This document shows, in pieces, positions 24,676 to 39,600 of a DNA stretch of 64,000 bases. A program made the translations under genes and the position numbers. Below the pieces are notes generated by a model. It did not search any database. It was given only the letters and a program-made list of their open reading frames with translations, and had not been told where the DNA came from. Source of the DNA: Brachycybe producta (lineage: Eukaryota > Arthropoda > Diplopoda > Playtdesmida > Andrognathidae); contig JAUPFP010000032.1 in the NCBI GenBank assembly GCA_036925085.1, positions 1,589,501 to 1,653,500 of the forward strand. Reading direction: 5' to 3'. The first letter of the stretch is position 1. Each line of letters begins with the position of its first letter.

Positions 24676-27600
24676 TAACAAAACCATTGAAGCACGTCGG
24701 AATTTATATAAATTTGAATAAATGAACCGTTTTTTTTTTCTCAAGGTCAAGATTACGTTGCGCTTTCTCCATCCAAGAACCCCATGATATTAAATTGGAG
24801 AGGGGAAAAGGTTGGAAAGTGTAGAAGGGGGGGGGGAAGAGAAACGTGGGAGGGGGGAAACTGAAATTGGAATGAAAGGAGTAAAAAAAAAGGAACAAAC
24901 GACGCGCATGCGCACATCAGAGAAAATGAAAAGCTAATTTTCTCTTTTAATTATAAAAAAGGGGAGGGGATAATAGTAGCAAAATTAAACTACAGTTTAT
25001 CACAAGTAAAAAGTATTCGAACATTTTTACTTGTATAAAGTGTGCAGAACAGTGCGTAGTGTGACAGCTTACCGTATATCTAACCTTTTGACCTTCTAGA
25101 CAAGAGAATTGGGGAGAGGTGAGCTAAAAAAATATGTTGCAGAGCGCATCGTATATATAGCTTTGTAAATTACATAAGAATGATGGTGATCCTGAGAAAG
25201 CGCTCTCTCGTAGATGTGATCATTTAAGAAAAATAGAACATCATCTTCATTAATGTAACGATTTTCAAATTCATGGTGGACATCTTCATCGTCTTTGGTT
25301 TGCCAAAAACATCATTACTAGCATTGTTAGTGAGTCAACATATATAACTAGTGGGGTAACCCGTCATAAATGACGGGAGCAAAATTCACAGGCAATTGTG
25401 CGCATGCGCGTCGTTTTTTCCTTTTTTTTACTGCTTTCATTTCAATTTCAGTCACCCCCTCCCACGTTTCTCTCTCTCTTCTCCCTTCTACACTTTTCAA
25501 AGGAAGAGTTCAACATATAGTTGACCTTGAGAAGAAAAAAACGGTTCATTTATTCAAATTTATATAAATTCCGACGTGCTTCAATGGTTTTTGTTACTCC
25601 ACACACACACACAGACCTGGGATATTATACAGTGCGTTTCATATATATAGACGCACCCCAAAAATTGGTTATAACTCGAGTTATAGTCAATGGATTCACC
25701 TGAAATTTTCAGCATAAAGAGATCATCTTATATTCTAAACTTTCTGCTAGGCAGAAATTTTTTTCTTTAAAAGGTAAAAATTAAAAAAATTAAAAACTGG
25801 AAAATGACTGTTTCATAATTATAGACGCACTAATGAACTTTTCACTTTTATTAATTATTGTGACAAAATAACATGCTGAATCATTAAAAATAGTAAGGTA
25901 TACAACTGTTATGATGTTTCAAAACTTAAAACATTCTTTTTTACAGAATTAAACAATATTTATAAGCAAATTTGCAGAAATTCTACCCCGAAACAGCTAA
26001 AATGGGACTTTTCAACTCTGCTATTGTAGTATAATCATAGCAATCTGTAAATCATTATTGTATGATGTTGTCCTGAAAGTTCTCTGTAAGATTTAAGTCC
26101 GGGGACACCCTGGCCATTCGAGAGTGGTGATATTCTGGTTTCGTAACCGTTGATTCCTTAGATTACTGGAGCGAACTGGTGCATTTTCTTGCTCAAATGC
26201 TAAGCTAACGCTAGGAAATCGACTTTGGCAGGTCAGTAAACACTATCATAATATTGTCTGATAATAAACATTATTTTTTGGTTGGTTCAAATGCGCTAAA
26301 TACTTCGCATATTGTTAGGCCACCACCACCGACATATCTGAGTGCGTGAAAAAATTCAATCTCGATGATTCTGACGGTTTTTTTTTTCTTTCTTCATATT
26401 GGAAGGATGTTACGAGAAAAGCACAATATTTTCCTAAACAAAATTTCGGCAGTGGGGGAGCCTAATATTATGGGGAACATTTAGTGCCTTTCAAACAAGC
26501 AGCTTAGTTTTTGAAACGCGAGCTTAGCATTTATTTCAACCCAAATAAATATCAGTGATTATCAGACAATGTTACGAGGGTATGTACTGCCATATTACAT
26601 CGCTTCTATAGCATTTGCTTAGTATTCCAGCAAGAAAATGGCCCAGTTTCCTCCAATAACCTAACGAAGGAATGGTTACGGAACCAAAATATCACCACTC
26701 TCGAATGGCCGGCGTGTCTCCCGGACTTAAATCCTGATGAAAACGTTTGGGACATCATTGTACATGATGATTAAGCAGATTGCCATCATGATAATACAAT
26801 ATCAAAGCTGAAAATTGCCATTTTAGCTCCTTTTCAGTAGAATTTCGGTAAATTTGCTTATAAATATTGTTTAATTCTGTAAAAAAGAATGTTTTAAGTT
26901 TTGAAACATCATAACAGTTGTATACCTTACTATTTTTAATGATTCAGCATGTTATTTTGTCACAATAATTAATAAAAGTGAAAAGTTCATTAGTGCGTCT
27001 ATAATTATGAAACGGTCATTTTCCAGTTTTTAATTTTTTTAATTTTTACCTTTTAAAGAAAAAAATTTCTGCCTAGCAGAAAGTTTAGAATATAAGATGA
27101 TCTCTTTATGCTGAAAATTTCAGGTGAATCCATTGACTATAACTCGAGTTATAACCAATTTTTGGGGTGCGTCTATATATATGAAACACACTGTATATAT
27201 AACTAGTGGGGTAACCCGTCATAAATGACGGGAGCAAAATTCACAGGCAATTGTGCGCATGTGCGTCGTTTTTTCCTTTTTTTACTCCTTTCATTTCAAT
27301 TTCAGTCAACCCCTCCCACTTTTCTCTCTCTCTCCCCCTTCTAAACTTTCCAAACTTTTCCCCTCATCCCCTCCCACTTTTCTCTCTCTCTCTCTCTCTC
27401 TCCCCCCCCCTTCTACACTTTCCAAAGGAAGAGTTCAACATATAGTTGACCTTGAGAAGAAAAAAAACGGTTCATTTATTCAAATTTATATAAATTCCGA
27501 CGTGCTTCAATGGTTTTTGTTACTCCACACACACACACAGACCTGGGATATTATATATATAATTTTATCTCAATGTATGTTTTTTGAATTGATGAGTACG

Positions 27601-30600
27601 CTGTCCGTTTTCGGAACCCTGTATAACCACGCAGCACCAGCTTTTTTTCTTTTAATAAAACTTTTTAAAAAATTGAAGAAATAATTTAACAATTCACGTC
27701 GTTGTACACGAGCAATGTCACATTTATAAATTAATTTATACATTTATTTAAGACATAATTGATGGTTATTTTTTTTTTGGTTTTTAGAGGAATGGTTGCT
27801 TGTGTTTTGGTCTTCATTCTTTTGGGAGTAATACAAACTCCGGATGGACCATTCCGAAGGCCGCATCCCGGTACGTCAATCATTAATTGTTCCACGTTTT
27901 TCTCTGCCTTTTTTGTTTTGTTTTTATCCGAGACAAACTTTTCTTTTTTTTTTATTTTTTTTTTCCTAGCCATTTGGAGATTTGTTTTTTGTCTTACAGT
28001 CGTTTACGAGCTCAGTCTTATATTTATCCTTTTTCAGGTTTGCATTGTCAATATTTGGTTATCGAAGTTGTTTTTTACAGACATTATTTCTTGGATTTTC
28101 CATTCGTATTAAGAGAGTTAAGCGAAATTTCGTACGAAATTATTTTATTTACGAAATAATACATTTTGACGTCTCTTCCGCCTCGTTTCGTTGTGAAATA
28201 AAGATTTTTTGTACGAAATGATCACTAAATTTACGAAATTATTGAATAATTTTGTAGTTTGGATTTCGTAGCAACGAAATAAGCGCGCATGCGCAGAAGC
28301 GGTTTAACACCGTTTGAGAAACTTGAAAACGATGCCATTTTTCCACCGCTTCGATGGAAAACGACGTTATTCTAAAAAGATTAACGAACCCTACGTGGAA
28401 GATTTCCGATTAAGTGCAAAGAACAATAAAAATTAAAAAATTTACGTTTAGCGGCGATTAATTATAGTCAAAAACGACCACACAAATCGCCTTAAAATGT
28501 GAATGATTTCGTTTTCGGGTTGCTTTGCTAACTAAAATTACGAAATTGAAACGAAACTTGTGAAACTTAATTTCGTACGAAATTTCGCTAAGTCCCCTAT
28601 TAAGAGAGTTAGCGAAATTTAGTACGAAATTATTTTATTTACGAAATAATACATTTTGACGTCTCTTCCGCCTCATTTCGTTGTGAAATAAAGATTTTTT
28701 GTACGAAATGATCACTAAATTTACGAAATTATTGAATAATTTCGTAGTTTGGATTTCGTAGCAACGAAATAAACGCGCATGCGCAGAAGCGGTTTAACTC
28801 CGTTTGAGAAACTTGAAAACGATGCCATTTTTCCACCGCTTCGATGGAAAACGACGTCGTTCTAAAAAGATTAACGAACCCTACATGGAAGATTTCCGAT
28901 TAAGTGCAAAGAACAATAAAAATGAAAAAAATCTACGTTTAGCGGCGATTAATTAGTCAAAAAAATGACCACACAAAGGACAACGTTTTCGTGTTGCTTC
29001 GCTAACTAAAAGTACGAAAACGAAATCACTTCATTTAAATATTATATAAACTTAATTTCGTACGAAATCTTTTATTTTTTTACAACGAAAATGAGGCGGA
29101 AGTGACGACAAAATGTTATCATTTAATAAATAACATAATTTCGTACGAAATTTCGCTAACTCTCTCTCTCTCTCTCTATTGCATATGTTTTTATTTTATT
29201 TTTGGATTACACTTAGGCGGTGGCAAATGCTCGTCATCTCGTGATGCATTTAGATCGTGATCTCGGGCGAGCTCTCGGAGAAAAAGACTATGGTGGAAAC
29301 TGTGAAATTTACGACAGTAACAGACCAGATGATCCGTTTCACAATGTTTGGGTTAGATTTCTATTGTCAGTTTTATCGTGGTTCACTAAAAAATTCAATG
29401 AGGCTTTTTTTTTGGTGGCATTGTGGTTTTTGTTAGGTTTGCGGGTATTCGATTTGTTTTTTATGAGCGAGCGTAGTTACGTTTCACACGTTACAGTGCG
29501 AATCATGTGTTCCAATGGGTGTTCCAGCTTCCATTTGATGGATTCCATGGCAATGGCATAAGTCAAGCATGTCAAAGTCGCGGGCAGCGAGCTGCATGTG
29601 GCCCACAAAGAATATCTTTGTGGCCCAGCCCCTGTCAGATCCAGTATTACTGACATTCAACTTGAGTCAGTTTTGAAAGTAATCACTGCGAACAAGATTT
29701 CCCCCGAAGTAGGAAAGATTGTAGCCAAGAAGACATGCCGAGTGTCCGGAGGTGCCGTTGTCCTTGGCCTTTTTATACTATACTTTTCGAAATAAACCTA
29801 CGTTTCTATAAAAATTGAAGGTCATGTTTTTTTTTTTTGCGGCCCACATACACTTACACATTGTTTATTTGGCCCTTGTTAGCCTTTGAGTTTGACATGC
29901 TTGGCATATAAGTGTTAGCAAATTCAGTGAAAATTACCAGCGCCATAACTAGCTTTTCATGTGCCCTTGGGCCCTTTTAAAGAGACCATTACCTCTAGAA
30001 ATTTCTTTTCAAAATACAGTAAAACCTTGGATTGCGAGTAACCGTGTCTGTGAGTGGTCTTGCAATACGAGCAGGCTTTGCCTGCCGAGCGTCACGTGAT
30101 CACAACTGAGCCGATGGTTCGCTTTGATATATACGAGTGCTTTGGATTACAAACACGTTTCCTTAAGGAATTATATGCTCGCGATCTGAGGTTTTACTGT
30201 ATCGTCAACGATTACCAAAGTCATAATCATATAAAAGAAACTTAAAAATGAAGTGACTTTTTCATGAGTTGCCGAACGACGCCATTTTAAATTTCTAAAT
30301 ACGAAAACCTACTGCTCAATTTAGACAGGCAAGTGTGCTCAGCAGAATACAGTCGTTTGTCCCGCCCTTTTATGAGCGTCAGTCCAAATATCAACCAATT
30401 GGAAATTGAAAAGGGCGGGACATGTGACGTCAGACCAAATAACAAACCAATTAGAAGTTGCCGTTCCTCATAAAAGGGCTGGGCAAACGACTGTATTCTA
30501 CTGAGCATGCTTGCCTGTTCAATTTAGTGGCAAATGTTGTCACCTCACATTTCCATAATTCCTTAATGAAATACATGTTTTCCCTACTCATATTAAACTC

Positions 30601-33600
30601 GAATACAACTTTCACATCAACTCGAGAGCCATGTGGCAGGTGGGATGATTCCAATATTAAATCCATAGTACTTTGAAATGAATACGAAATACATGTATTT
30701 GAATGGTGAATTAAAAGCAATAGGAAATACATGTATTTGAATAGGGAGTTAAAAGTAATGTGAGGTGACAACATCAGAATTCGAGTAGAGGAGTATACTT
30801 TGGTTTTTTTATTGCCAATGTCTGTTGTTTGGTGGCGCATCTATCGGATAAAGTCCATTTATAGGAAGTTCATTGATTTTTAATTTTTTTAATTATATTA
30901 ATGACTTATTTTAAAAAAACGTTTTGGCAATCATTGGGTAAGTCTTGACAATATTTTGAAAAGAAATTTCTGGAGGTAATGGTCTCTGTAAATAACGCAA
31001 AGGGCTGCCTAGCTGGGCCCACTCCATGTTCTCGGTTCACCAATAGCTGTATCCCATAAAAAATGTCATCAGTTTCATTTCAGGGCCCTGTGCCTGTGCA
31101 CCACCCTAGTTACAGCACTGGTTGTATCTGTCAAACAAGACTACCGACACTTTAGACGCCACACTTGCTTATGACGTACTGCAGAAAAGGGAGGCGTGGA
31201 CGTGTATTGCCATCGTATGACCAATGGGGTGTGGGACAGTTGCCCTAAAAGGACATTTGCCCTAAAGACACTTGCCCTAAAGGGACATTTTCCCTAAACC
31301 ATTTGGACTAAAGGGACATTTGACCTAAAACCATTTGCCCTAAAACCACGTACCCTAAAAGGACGTTTGCTCTAATCATTTACATCATTTGGCGTTTTTA
31401 ACGTACTCCACCGCAAAACACTAAACTTAATGAAAAGAGAGAAGAAGAAAATGGTTTTAGGGCAAATGTCGTTTTAGGGCAAATGGTTTTAGGGCAAACG
31501 TTCCTTTAGGGCAAATGTCGTTTTAGGGCAAATGTTGTTTTAGGGCAAACGTTCCTTTAGGGCAAACGTTCCTTTAGGGAAAACGTTCCTTTAGGGAAAA
31601 CGTTCCTTTGGGAAAACGTTCCTTTGGGAAAATGTTCCTTTGGGAAAACGTTCCTTTAGGGCAAACGTTCCTTTAGGGCAAACGTTCCTTTAGGGCAAAC
31701 GTTCCTTTAGGGCAAACGTTCCTTATGGGCAAACGTTCCTTATGGGCAAACGTTCCTTTAGGGCAAACGTTTTTTTAGGGCAAACGTTCCTTATGGGCAA
31801 ACGTTCCTTTAGGGCAAACGTTCCTTATGGGCAAACGTTCCTTATGGGCAAACGTTCCTTATGGGCAAACGTTCCTTTAGGGCAAACGTTCCTTTAGGGC
31901 AAACGTTCCTTTAGGGCAAACGTTCCTTTAGGGCAAAGGTTCCTTATGGGCAAACGTTCCTTATGGGCAAGTGTCTTTAAGGCAAATGTCTTATATCTCT
32001 GACCAATGATGGCCCTTAACTTCTAACTTTGCTATATGTGGCACGAGGCTTGTAATAACTATAATAACATTGTAACTTTTATTGATCTCAACTCAAAACT
32101 GTGACACTTTGGTCAGTTATTTTTGTGAATAACAAAATTATAATATGTGTTTCAGGAAAAAATGGATGTTTTTGTTCCGACTCATTTTTTCGGGTGGTGG
32201 CTAAAGGTGACGGCTAATATAATCTTTCGAAGAACTCTTTTTTTTATGAAAGAAGTGTTGTTCTTTTTTTATTACAAGCTTTTATTTAACTTGACGTGGC
32301 CGTTATCCGTTTCCGGTGGACTTGTATTTCTCCTATTTTAACCAATTTCCCCCATAACCTAGAAAGCGCTGTAATTTTGTACATTGCAGCATATTTCTAG
32401 TACGACCCGTTAATTTGTCAAGTTTTGACGGATCCTCGAATGACCTGTCCAGGATCCGTAAGAGGCTACATCGCAAAATTACTTTGAAAAATCTCCGCAA
32501 AGAGCGCTAGCATCGTTTTTCTATTGAGCCCATAGACCCGATGTTAAAGAAAAGAAATGTTAATTTTTAAAATACACAGTTGTCGCAGCAGCAATATGTT
32601 TATTTTTCATATTTAAAGTTGTCCAATTTTGATGGTTCAAAGTGCAATGTGCACCTTGAATATATGCTGATCTAATAATAGAATGACAAAATATTGGTAA
32701 GTGCGGTTCTATTTAAAAAAAAATATTTCAAAATCGCTAATTTCTAACTTTTATATTAAACTCCATTGAGTCCGCCCGTAAAAATACCTAAAAAATAATT
32801 TTTAAAAACCAGAAAAAATTCAGCACGTGAGAGGCAATGTGTTGGTTTCACTGTGGTTTACTTGTAGTATTTTAAAATTATTTTTTTACGTATTTTACGA
32901 GCATTTTAATGGATGTTTCTTTCTCTTATTGGGGGGGGGGGGGGTACTCAATGGAGTTTAACATACGAATTAGAAATTCGCGATTTTGAAATAAGTTTTT
33001 AAAAATAGAAAAACACTTAACATTTTTTTGTCATTCTATCACTCAATCAGCATATATTTAAGGTGCACATTGCACTTTGAACCATCAAAATTGGACAACT
33101 TTAAATATGAAAAATAAACATATTGCCGCCGCGACTGTGTATTTTAAAAATTAACATTTTTTTCTTTAACATCGGATCTATGGGCTCAATAGAAAAACGA
33201 TGCTAGCGCTCTTTGTGGAGATTTTTCGAAGTAATTTTGCGATGGTAGCCTCTTAAATAACGTACTTTTCGACAAAATAATAAAAAACGACACTCCTAGA
33301 AATAAAAGCTTGTACCGAAAACCGTAGTTTTTTTATGTTTACTTGTTTTTTCTTTTAAAAGACTTTGATGATTCGTGATTGGTGGCTCTGTTCTGTGATG
33401 AGCATCATGTTTGAAATCTTAGAATACACTTTGGAGCACCAGTTACCAAATTTCAGCGAATGTTGGTGGGATCACGTACGTATAACTACTTTTTTTCGTG
33501 ATGATATCTTTCAAAATAAACGTTTTATGACAGTTTGAAAAAAGCCGAAAATAGTTTTTAATCAAATGTCAATGGAAAAAAAACCTAAAAATGGGTCATT

Positions 33601-36600
33601 TTCAAACTGCTATAAATCGTTTATTTTTTAAGATATTGCCACGAAAAAACCTTTAGCATAATCGTTTACCCTTCCAGTTTTTAAAAACAATTTGAATTTT
33701 TTTCGTAATGTTTCTGAAAAACCGTTCGCTTGACGTTTTTGTGCCCAAATTTTACAGAAAACGTCTATGGAGCTTAGCACTATAGTGACTCCAGTGGTGC
33801 CGTAAAGGGGGGGGGATTGAATATCTATAAAGCCCCTCTTAAATGGTTTTTATTGTAGTAAATTACTATTGTTTGTTTGGTATTTAGTGGATAATGGATG
33901 CTTTGGTCTGTAACGGTCTCGGCATTTATCTCGGAATGAAGACGTTGCAATACTTTTCGATGAAACCATATCATTGGCGAAGTCTTTGGAAAATACCAAC
34001 TTACAGGTTAAATTAAAATTAGAGGTGGGACGAATCCTAAATTTTCTCGAGTTCGAATTCGAATCCTAAAAGGTTCTCGAGTTCGAATTCGAATCCTAAA
34101 AGGTTCTCGAGTTCGAATTCGAATCCTAAAAGGTTCTCGAGTTCGAATTCGAATCCTAAAAGGTTCTCGAGATCGAATTCGAATCCTAAAAGGTTCTCGA
34201 GATCGAATTCGAATCCTAAAAGGTTCTCGAGATCGAATTCGAATCCTAAAAGGTTCTCGAGTTCGAATTCGAATCCTAAAAGGTTCTCGAGATCGAATTC
34301 GAATCCTAAAAGGTTCTCGAGATCGAATTCGAATCCTAAAAGGTTCTCGAGTTCGAATTCGAATCCTAAAAGGTTCTCGAGTTCGAATTCGAATCCTAAA
34401 AGGTTCTCGAGTTCGAATTCGAATCCTAAAAGGTTCTCGAGTTCGAATTCGAATCCTAAAAGGTTCTCGAGTTCGAATTCGAATCCTAAAAGGTTCTCGA
34501 GTTCGAATTCGAATCCTAAAAGGTTCTCGAGATCGAATTCGAATCCTAAAAGGTTCTCGAGATCGAATTCGAATCCTAAAAGGTTCTCGAGATCGAATTC
34601 GAATCCTAAAAGGTTCTCGAGTTCGAATTCGAATCCTAAAAGGTTCTCGAGATCGAATTCGAATCCTAAAAGGTTCTCGAGTTCGAATTCGAATCCTAAA
34701 AGGTTCTCGAGTTCGAATTCGAATCCTAAAAGGTTCTCGAGTTCGAATTCGAATCCTAAAAGGTTCTCGAGTTCGAATTCGAATCCTAAAAGGTTCTCGA
34801 GATCGAATTCGAATCCTAAAAGGTTCTCGAGTTCGAATTCGAATCCTAAAAGGTTCTCGAGTTCGAATTCGAATCCTAAAAGGTTCTCGAGTTCGAATTC
34901 GAATCCTAAAAGGTTCTCGAGATCGAATTCGAATCCTAAAAGGTTCTCGAGATCGAATTCGAATCCTAAAAGGTTCTCGAGATCGAATTCGAATCCTAAA
35001 AGGTTCTCGAGATCGAATTCGAATCCTAAAAGGTTCTCGAGTTCGAATTCGAATCCTAAAAGGTTCTCGAGATCGAATTCGAATCCTAAAAGGTTCTCGA
35101 GTTCGAATTCGAATCCTAAAAGGTTCTCGAGTTCGAATTCGAATCCTAAAAGGTTCTCGAGTTCGAATTCGAATCCTAAAAGGTTCTCGAGTTCGAATTC
35201 GAATCCTAAAAGGTTCTCGAGTTCGAATTCGAATCCTAAAAGGTTCTCGAGTTCGAATTCGAGTCCTAAAAGGTTCTCGAGTTCGAATTCGAGTCCTAAA
35301 AGGTTCTCGAGTTCGAATTCGAGTCCTAAAACGTTCTCGAGTTCGAATTCGAATCCTAAAAGGTTCTCGAGTTCGAATTCGAATCCTAAAAGGTTCTCGA
35401 GTTCGAATTCGAATCCTAAAAGGTTCTCGAATCTCTGGAATCCTTCATGTAAGAATCCTATATTATTCATTAAGAAGATACAAATAAATGAAATAATATT
35501 AAATATTAAATTATTAATAATTAAAAAACAAGTGTGACACTCAGGGTCGCCACAAGGTGATATTGGTGATCCGGGTACAACACCGAAATTGCAACAATCG
35601 GACGTCGTTTCTATCTTTGTTAGTGAACGCTTCTATTGGACGTCAATGGAGTTAAGAGGCTACATCAGAAAACTACTTCAAAAAATCACCGCAAAGAGCG
35701 CTAGCATCGTTTTTATATTGAGCCCATAGATCCAATGTTAAAGAAAAAGTGTTAATTTTTAAAATACACACACACAGTCGCGGCAATATGTTTATTGTTC
35801 GTATTTAAAGTTGTCCAATTTTGATGGTTCAAAGTACAATGTGCACCTTAAATATATGCTGATCGAGTGATAGAATGACAAAAAATTGGTAAGTGCGGTT
35901 ATATTATTAAAACTATTCCAAAATCGCGAATTTTAAATTCTTCTGTTAAACTCCATTGAGTACGTGCTCAAAAGCAAAAAAATATCCATTAAAATGCTCG
36001 TAAAAATACCTAAAAATCACAGTGAAGCCAACATATTGGCGCATGTGCTGATTTTTTTCTGGTTTTTTAAAATTATTTTTAGGTATTTTTACGAGCATTT
36101 TAATGGATTTTTTTTTTGGCTACGAGCGCGTACTCAATGGAGTTTAACAGAAGAATTAAACATTCGCGATTTTGAAATAAGTTTTTAAAAATAGAACCGC
36201 ACTTACCAATTTTTTGTCATTCTATCACTCAATCAGCATAATATTTAAGGTGCACATTGCACTTTGAACCATCAAAATTAGACAACTTTAAATATGAAAA
36301 ATAAACATATTGCCGCCGCAACTGTGCATTTTAAAAATTAACATTTTTTCTTTAACATTAGGTCTATGGGCTCAATAGAAAAACGATGCTAGCGCTCTTT
36401 GTGGAGATTTTTCGAACTATAGTTTTGCGATGTAGCCTCTTAAAATTAATTTGACCAAAGTTTTAAGTTTTTTTTCAGGTTAGGATTCGAAAGATGAAAA
36501 AAACAGTTTTCAAATCACGAATATTTTTCAAGATTTCGCGGGATTCGAATGTCCCTTCCCTACTTTATATAATCAATCGGAGGTTTCATTTTAAAATTAT

Positions 36601-39600
36601 CTTGATATTGATTAATTAATAGGGGCAAATTACAGCGTATCATTGCCCAGTTTGGTCCACACAGTTGGGTCGACTTTGATTGGAAACCGACGTCGAGTTT
36701 AACTCGGTGGTTCTCGACGCTGCTCGTTATTTCCATCGTAACTATGGCTCCGTTATTGTTTTTATATCGTACGCAATTTTTATCATGTTTATGGGGAATG
36801 TTTTTTTTTTCTTCCTTTCAATAGTTTTTGTTAGCCGAATTGAACACTTTTTACTTGAAATTTATTTTGTGGGTTCCTCCAGCACACTATTTAAATTTGG
36901 TTCGGCTATTCGTTCTCATGCTTGCTGGTGCCGTATCTATGAGAGAAACATTTCAGTATTTGGATGACCCGTGAGTTTTTTCTTCTTTCTTTTTTGAATC
37001 TCCTCGTCTTTTTTAAAAAAAATATTTTCTTAAGGGGCTACATCACCAAAATGACTTCGAAAAATCTCCACGAAGAGCGATAGCATCGTTTTTCTATTGA
37101 GCCCATAGACCCAATGTTAAAGAAATACACAGTGGCGGCAATTTGTTTATTTTTCTTATTTAAAGTTGTCCAATATTAAGTTTTCAAAGTGCAATGTGCA
37201 CCTTACATATATGCTGATCGAGTAATAGACTGACAAAAAATTGGTACGTTTGCTTCTATTTTTAAAAAGTATTTCAAAATCGCGAATTTCTAACTCTTAT
37301 GTTAAACTCCATTGAGTACGCCCAAATAAGAAAAAAAAAATCCATTAAAATGCTCTTAAAAATACCTAAAATAATTTTAAAATACCAGAAAAAAAATCAG
37401 CACGTGCGCCAATGTGTTGGCTTCATTGTGGTTTAATTGTGGTTTTTTAAAATTATTTCTAGGTATTTTTACGAGCATTTTAATGGATGTTTTTTGCTTA
37501 CGAATTTAACATAAAAGTTAGAAATTCCCGATTTTGAAATAGTTTTTAAAGATATAACCGTACTTATCAATTTTGTGTCATTCTATCACTCGATCAGCAT
37601 ATATTTAAGGTGCACATTGCACTTTGAACGATCAAAATTGGACAACTTTAAATATGAATAATAAACATATTGCCGCGACTACTGTGTATTTTAAAAATTA
37701 ACGTTTTTTCTTTAACATCAGGTCTATGGGCTCAATAGAAAAACGATGCTAGCGCTTGTTGCGGAGATTTTTCGAAGTAATTTTGTGATGTATTTTGTGA
37801 TGCCTCTTAATGTGAAAAATAAGAGAATAACGTGCCGTGATAAAATATCTGGTGAAGAAGGAACTAAGTGCAACCAATATTACCAATTTTCGTACGAAGT
37901 TTTGCTAAAGGCGCGGTGATACGTTACGAGTTAACTAGGACCGAGCACACTTGTACACACCTTTCGTGTTTGAGCAACTCGGAGCGATTGGTTTTCACTT
38001 CTTGCTACTCGGATCATCGTTCTTTGGCTTCGTACCGTTCCACAAATTGACAGTTTCCCGCTCAGTCCACTTTCTAGTGCGACCACGTTAATGCTACTTG
38101 TCTCCGAGCTGACTCGCAAAAGTTGAGCACGGTCCGACTCCACTCCGCTTGGATGACGACGTCCGAATTGGCTCGGATCACACGTTTACATGTTTACACC
38201 GAGTGTCAAGAGTGCGCTCGGTCTGAGCGTACTCGAATCGTGTCACCGCGGCTTTTCAACTGAATTTTACATTTGCATTGAAACATTTTTATGCATGTGT
38301 CGCACTGCCATAGACTTTCTGGGCTGCTTGCACACTAAAATTACGTTCAACCGAGTACTCAGCTAACTGTTATCGCTTTATTTAGAGAATGTAAGAAATT
38401 TGGACAACAGTCTTGGGTCCTCGTGTCCATCATCGTAACAGAGTTCCTAATAATTGCAAAGTTTGGATGGGACACAATCACACTTCCTTTGCCAACGTAA
38501 TTTAATTATCAGTTTTCGCATGTTTCGCACTCTTTAATTTTTTTTTTTTTTACAATCGGACTCGTAGGCACGTGGCCATATTTTGGACGATTGGATTGTT
38601 CGCTCTTTTATGCTGGACATTTTGGAATTTCTTTGTGCGAGATAAACTTCTTCCAAGGTAAAAAAAAAAAGTTTCGAAAAAAGGCTTCTAGTGATTGTGG
38701 CCAAACAATTGGTTGTAACAGGAGGCTTATCATAGGCTCGTGCGGACGCTGTACGTGCTGATGAAGAGCTAGATTTTTTTAAACCTTTTTGTGGATCGTG
38801 AAGGTTAGCAAAATAACAAAGACAGTCTGAAAGTAGATTTTTTGTGTGTGTAGGCTGTAGGGGTCTCGAATTTATTTTAAGCCACGTGTCGAGACTGGAA
38901 CATACAACGAACTGAACACTGTTAGCAAACGTTTCCAAAGAACGTGTTAGTTGTTCTGTTCGCTGTGGCGAGAAGTGGTCAAACTTGAACAGAGCATGTT
39001 TGCAACGTGTAACTCGGCTGCTGTCAAAACTTCCAAATGACTGGATGTTCCAAGAAATGTTTGTCGAGACGTGTTGAAACTACTCCTGGCCCCCCGAACA
39101 CGAACGTCCTTTGATGCGACTGGCAAAAACCGACAACTGGTGGATCGGTGCCGAACAGAACAACGGACAAATTTTGTTACAGAGAAATGTTCGGGAAAAA
39201 CCGTCCACACTGTTCGCAGACAGTGTTCTGTTCTAGTCTGGACCTGGCTTTACGTGGGGCTCACGTCAAATATTTAATAAATACACTAGACCGAACTTTT
39301 TTTTCAAACCCTTAAGAAAAAGTTCGGTCAAGTGTATTTATTAAATTTTTAGCACAGAACAATGTCCGTGGACAGTTTAACGAACATTTCTCTGTAATAA
39401 ATTTTTTTTGTTCTGTTCGGTTCTGATCAACCAGTTTTCGGTTTTTGCCCGTCGCATCAAAAGATGTTCGTGTTCGGGCCAGGAGTCGTTTGGACATCTC
39501 GGCAAACATTTCCCCCTCCCCCCCCCCCCCTTCGAACATGCTGAACTAAATGTAAAAAAATAGGCTACCAACTGGGAACATATTGCGAACATGTTAATCT

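Noticed and set aside
27759..28221. Overlapping frames around PTDSS2 exons 3-4
   Set aside because: They read through introns; the conserved protein is recovered only with splicing.
31440..31990. Telomere-like TTTAGGG repeats
   Set aside because: The unit is 17 bp with only one TTTAGGG per unit, and the element has opposed arms and a target duplication.
34037..35470. 477-codon minus-strand frame with a decapeptide repeat
   Set aside because: It follows from a 30-bp tandem array that happens to lack stops. It lies antisense within a PTDSS2 intron, with no other coding sign.
36680..36967. 95-codon plus-strand frame
   Set aside because: It is out of frame with the conserved PTDSS2 exons 9 and 10 at 36623-36737 and 36825-36970.
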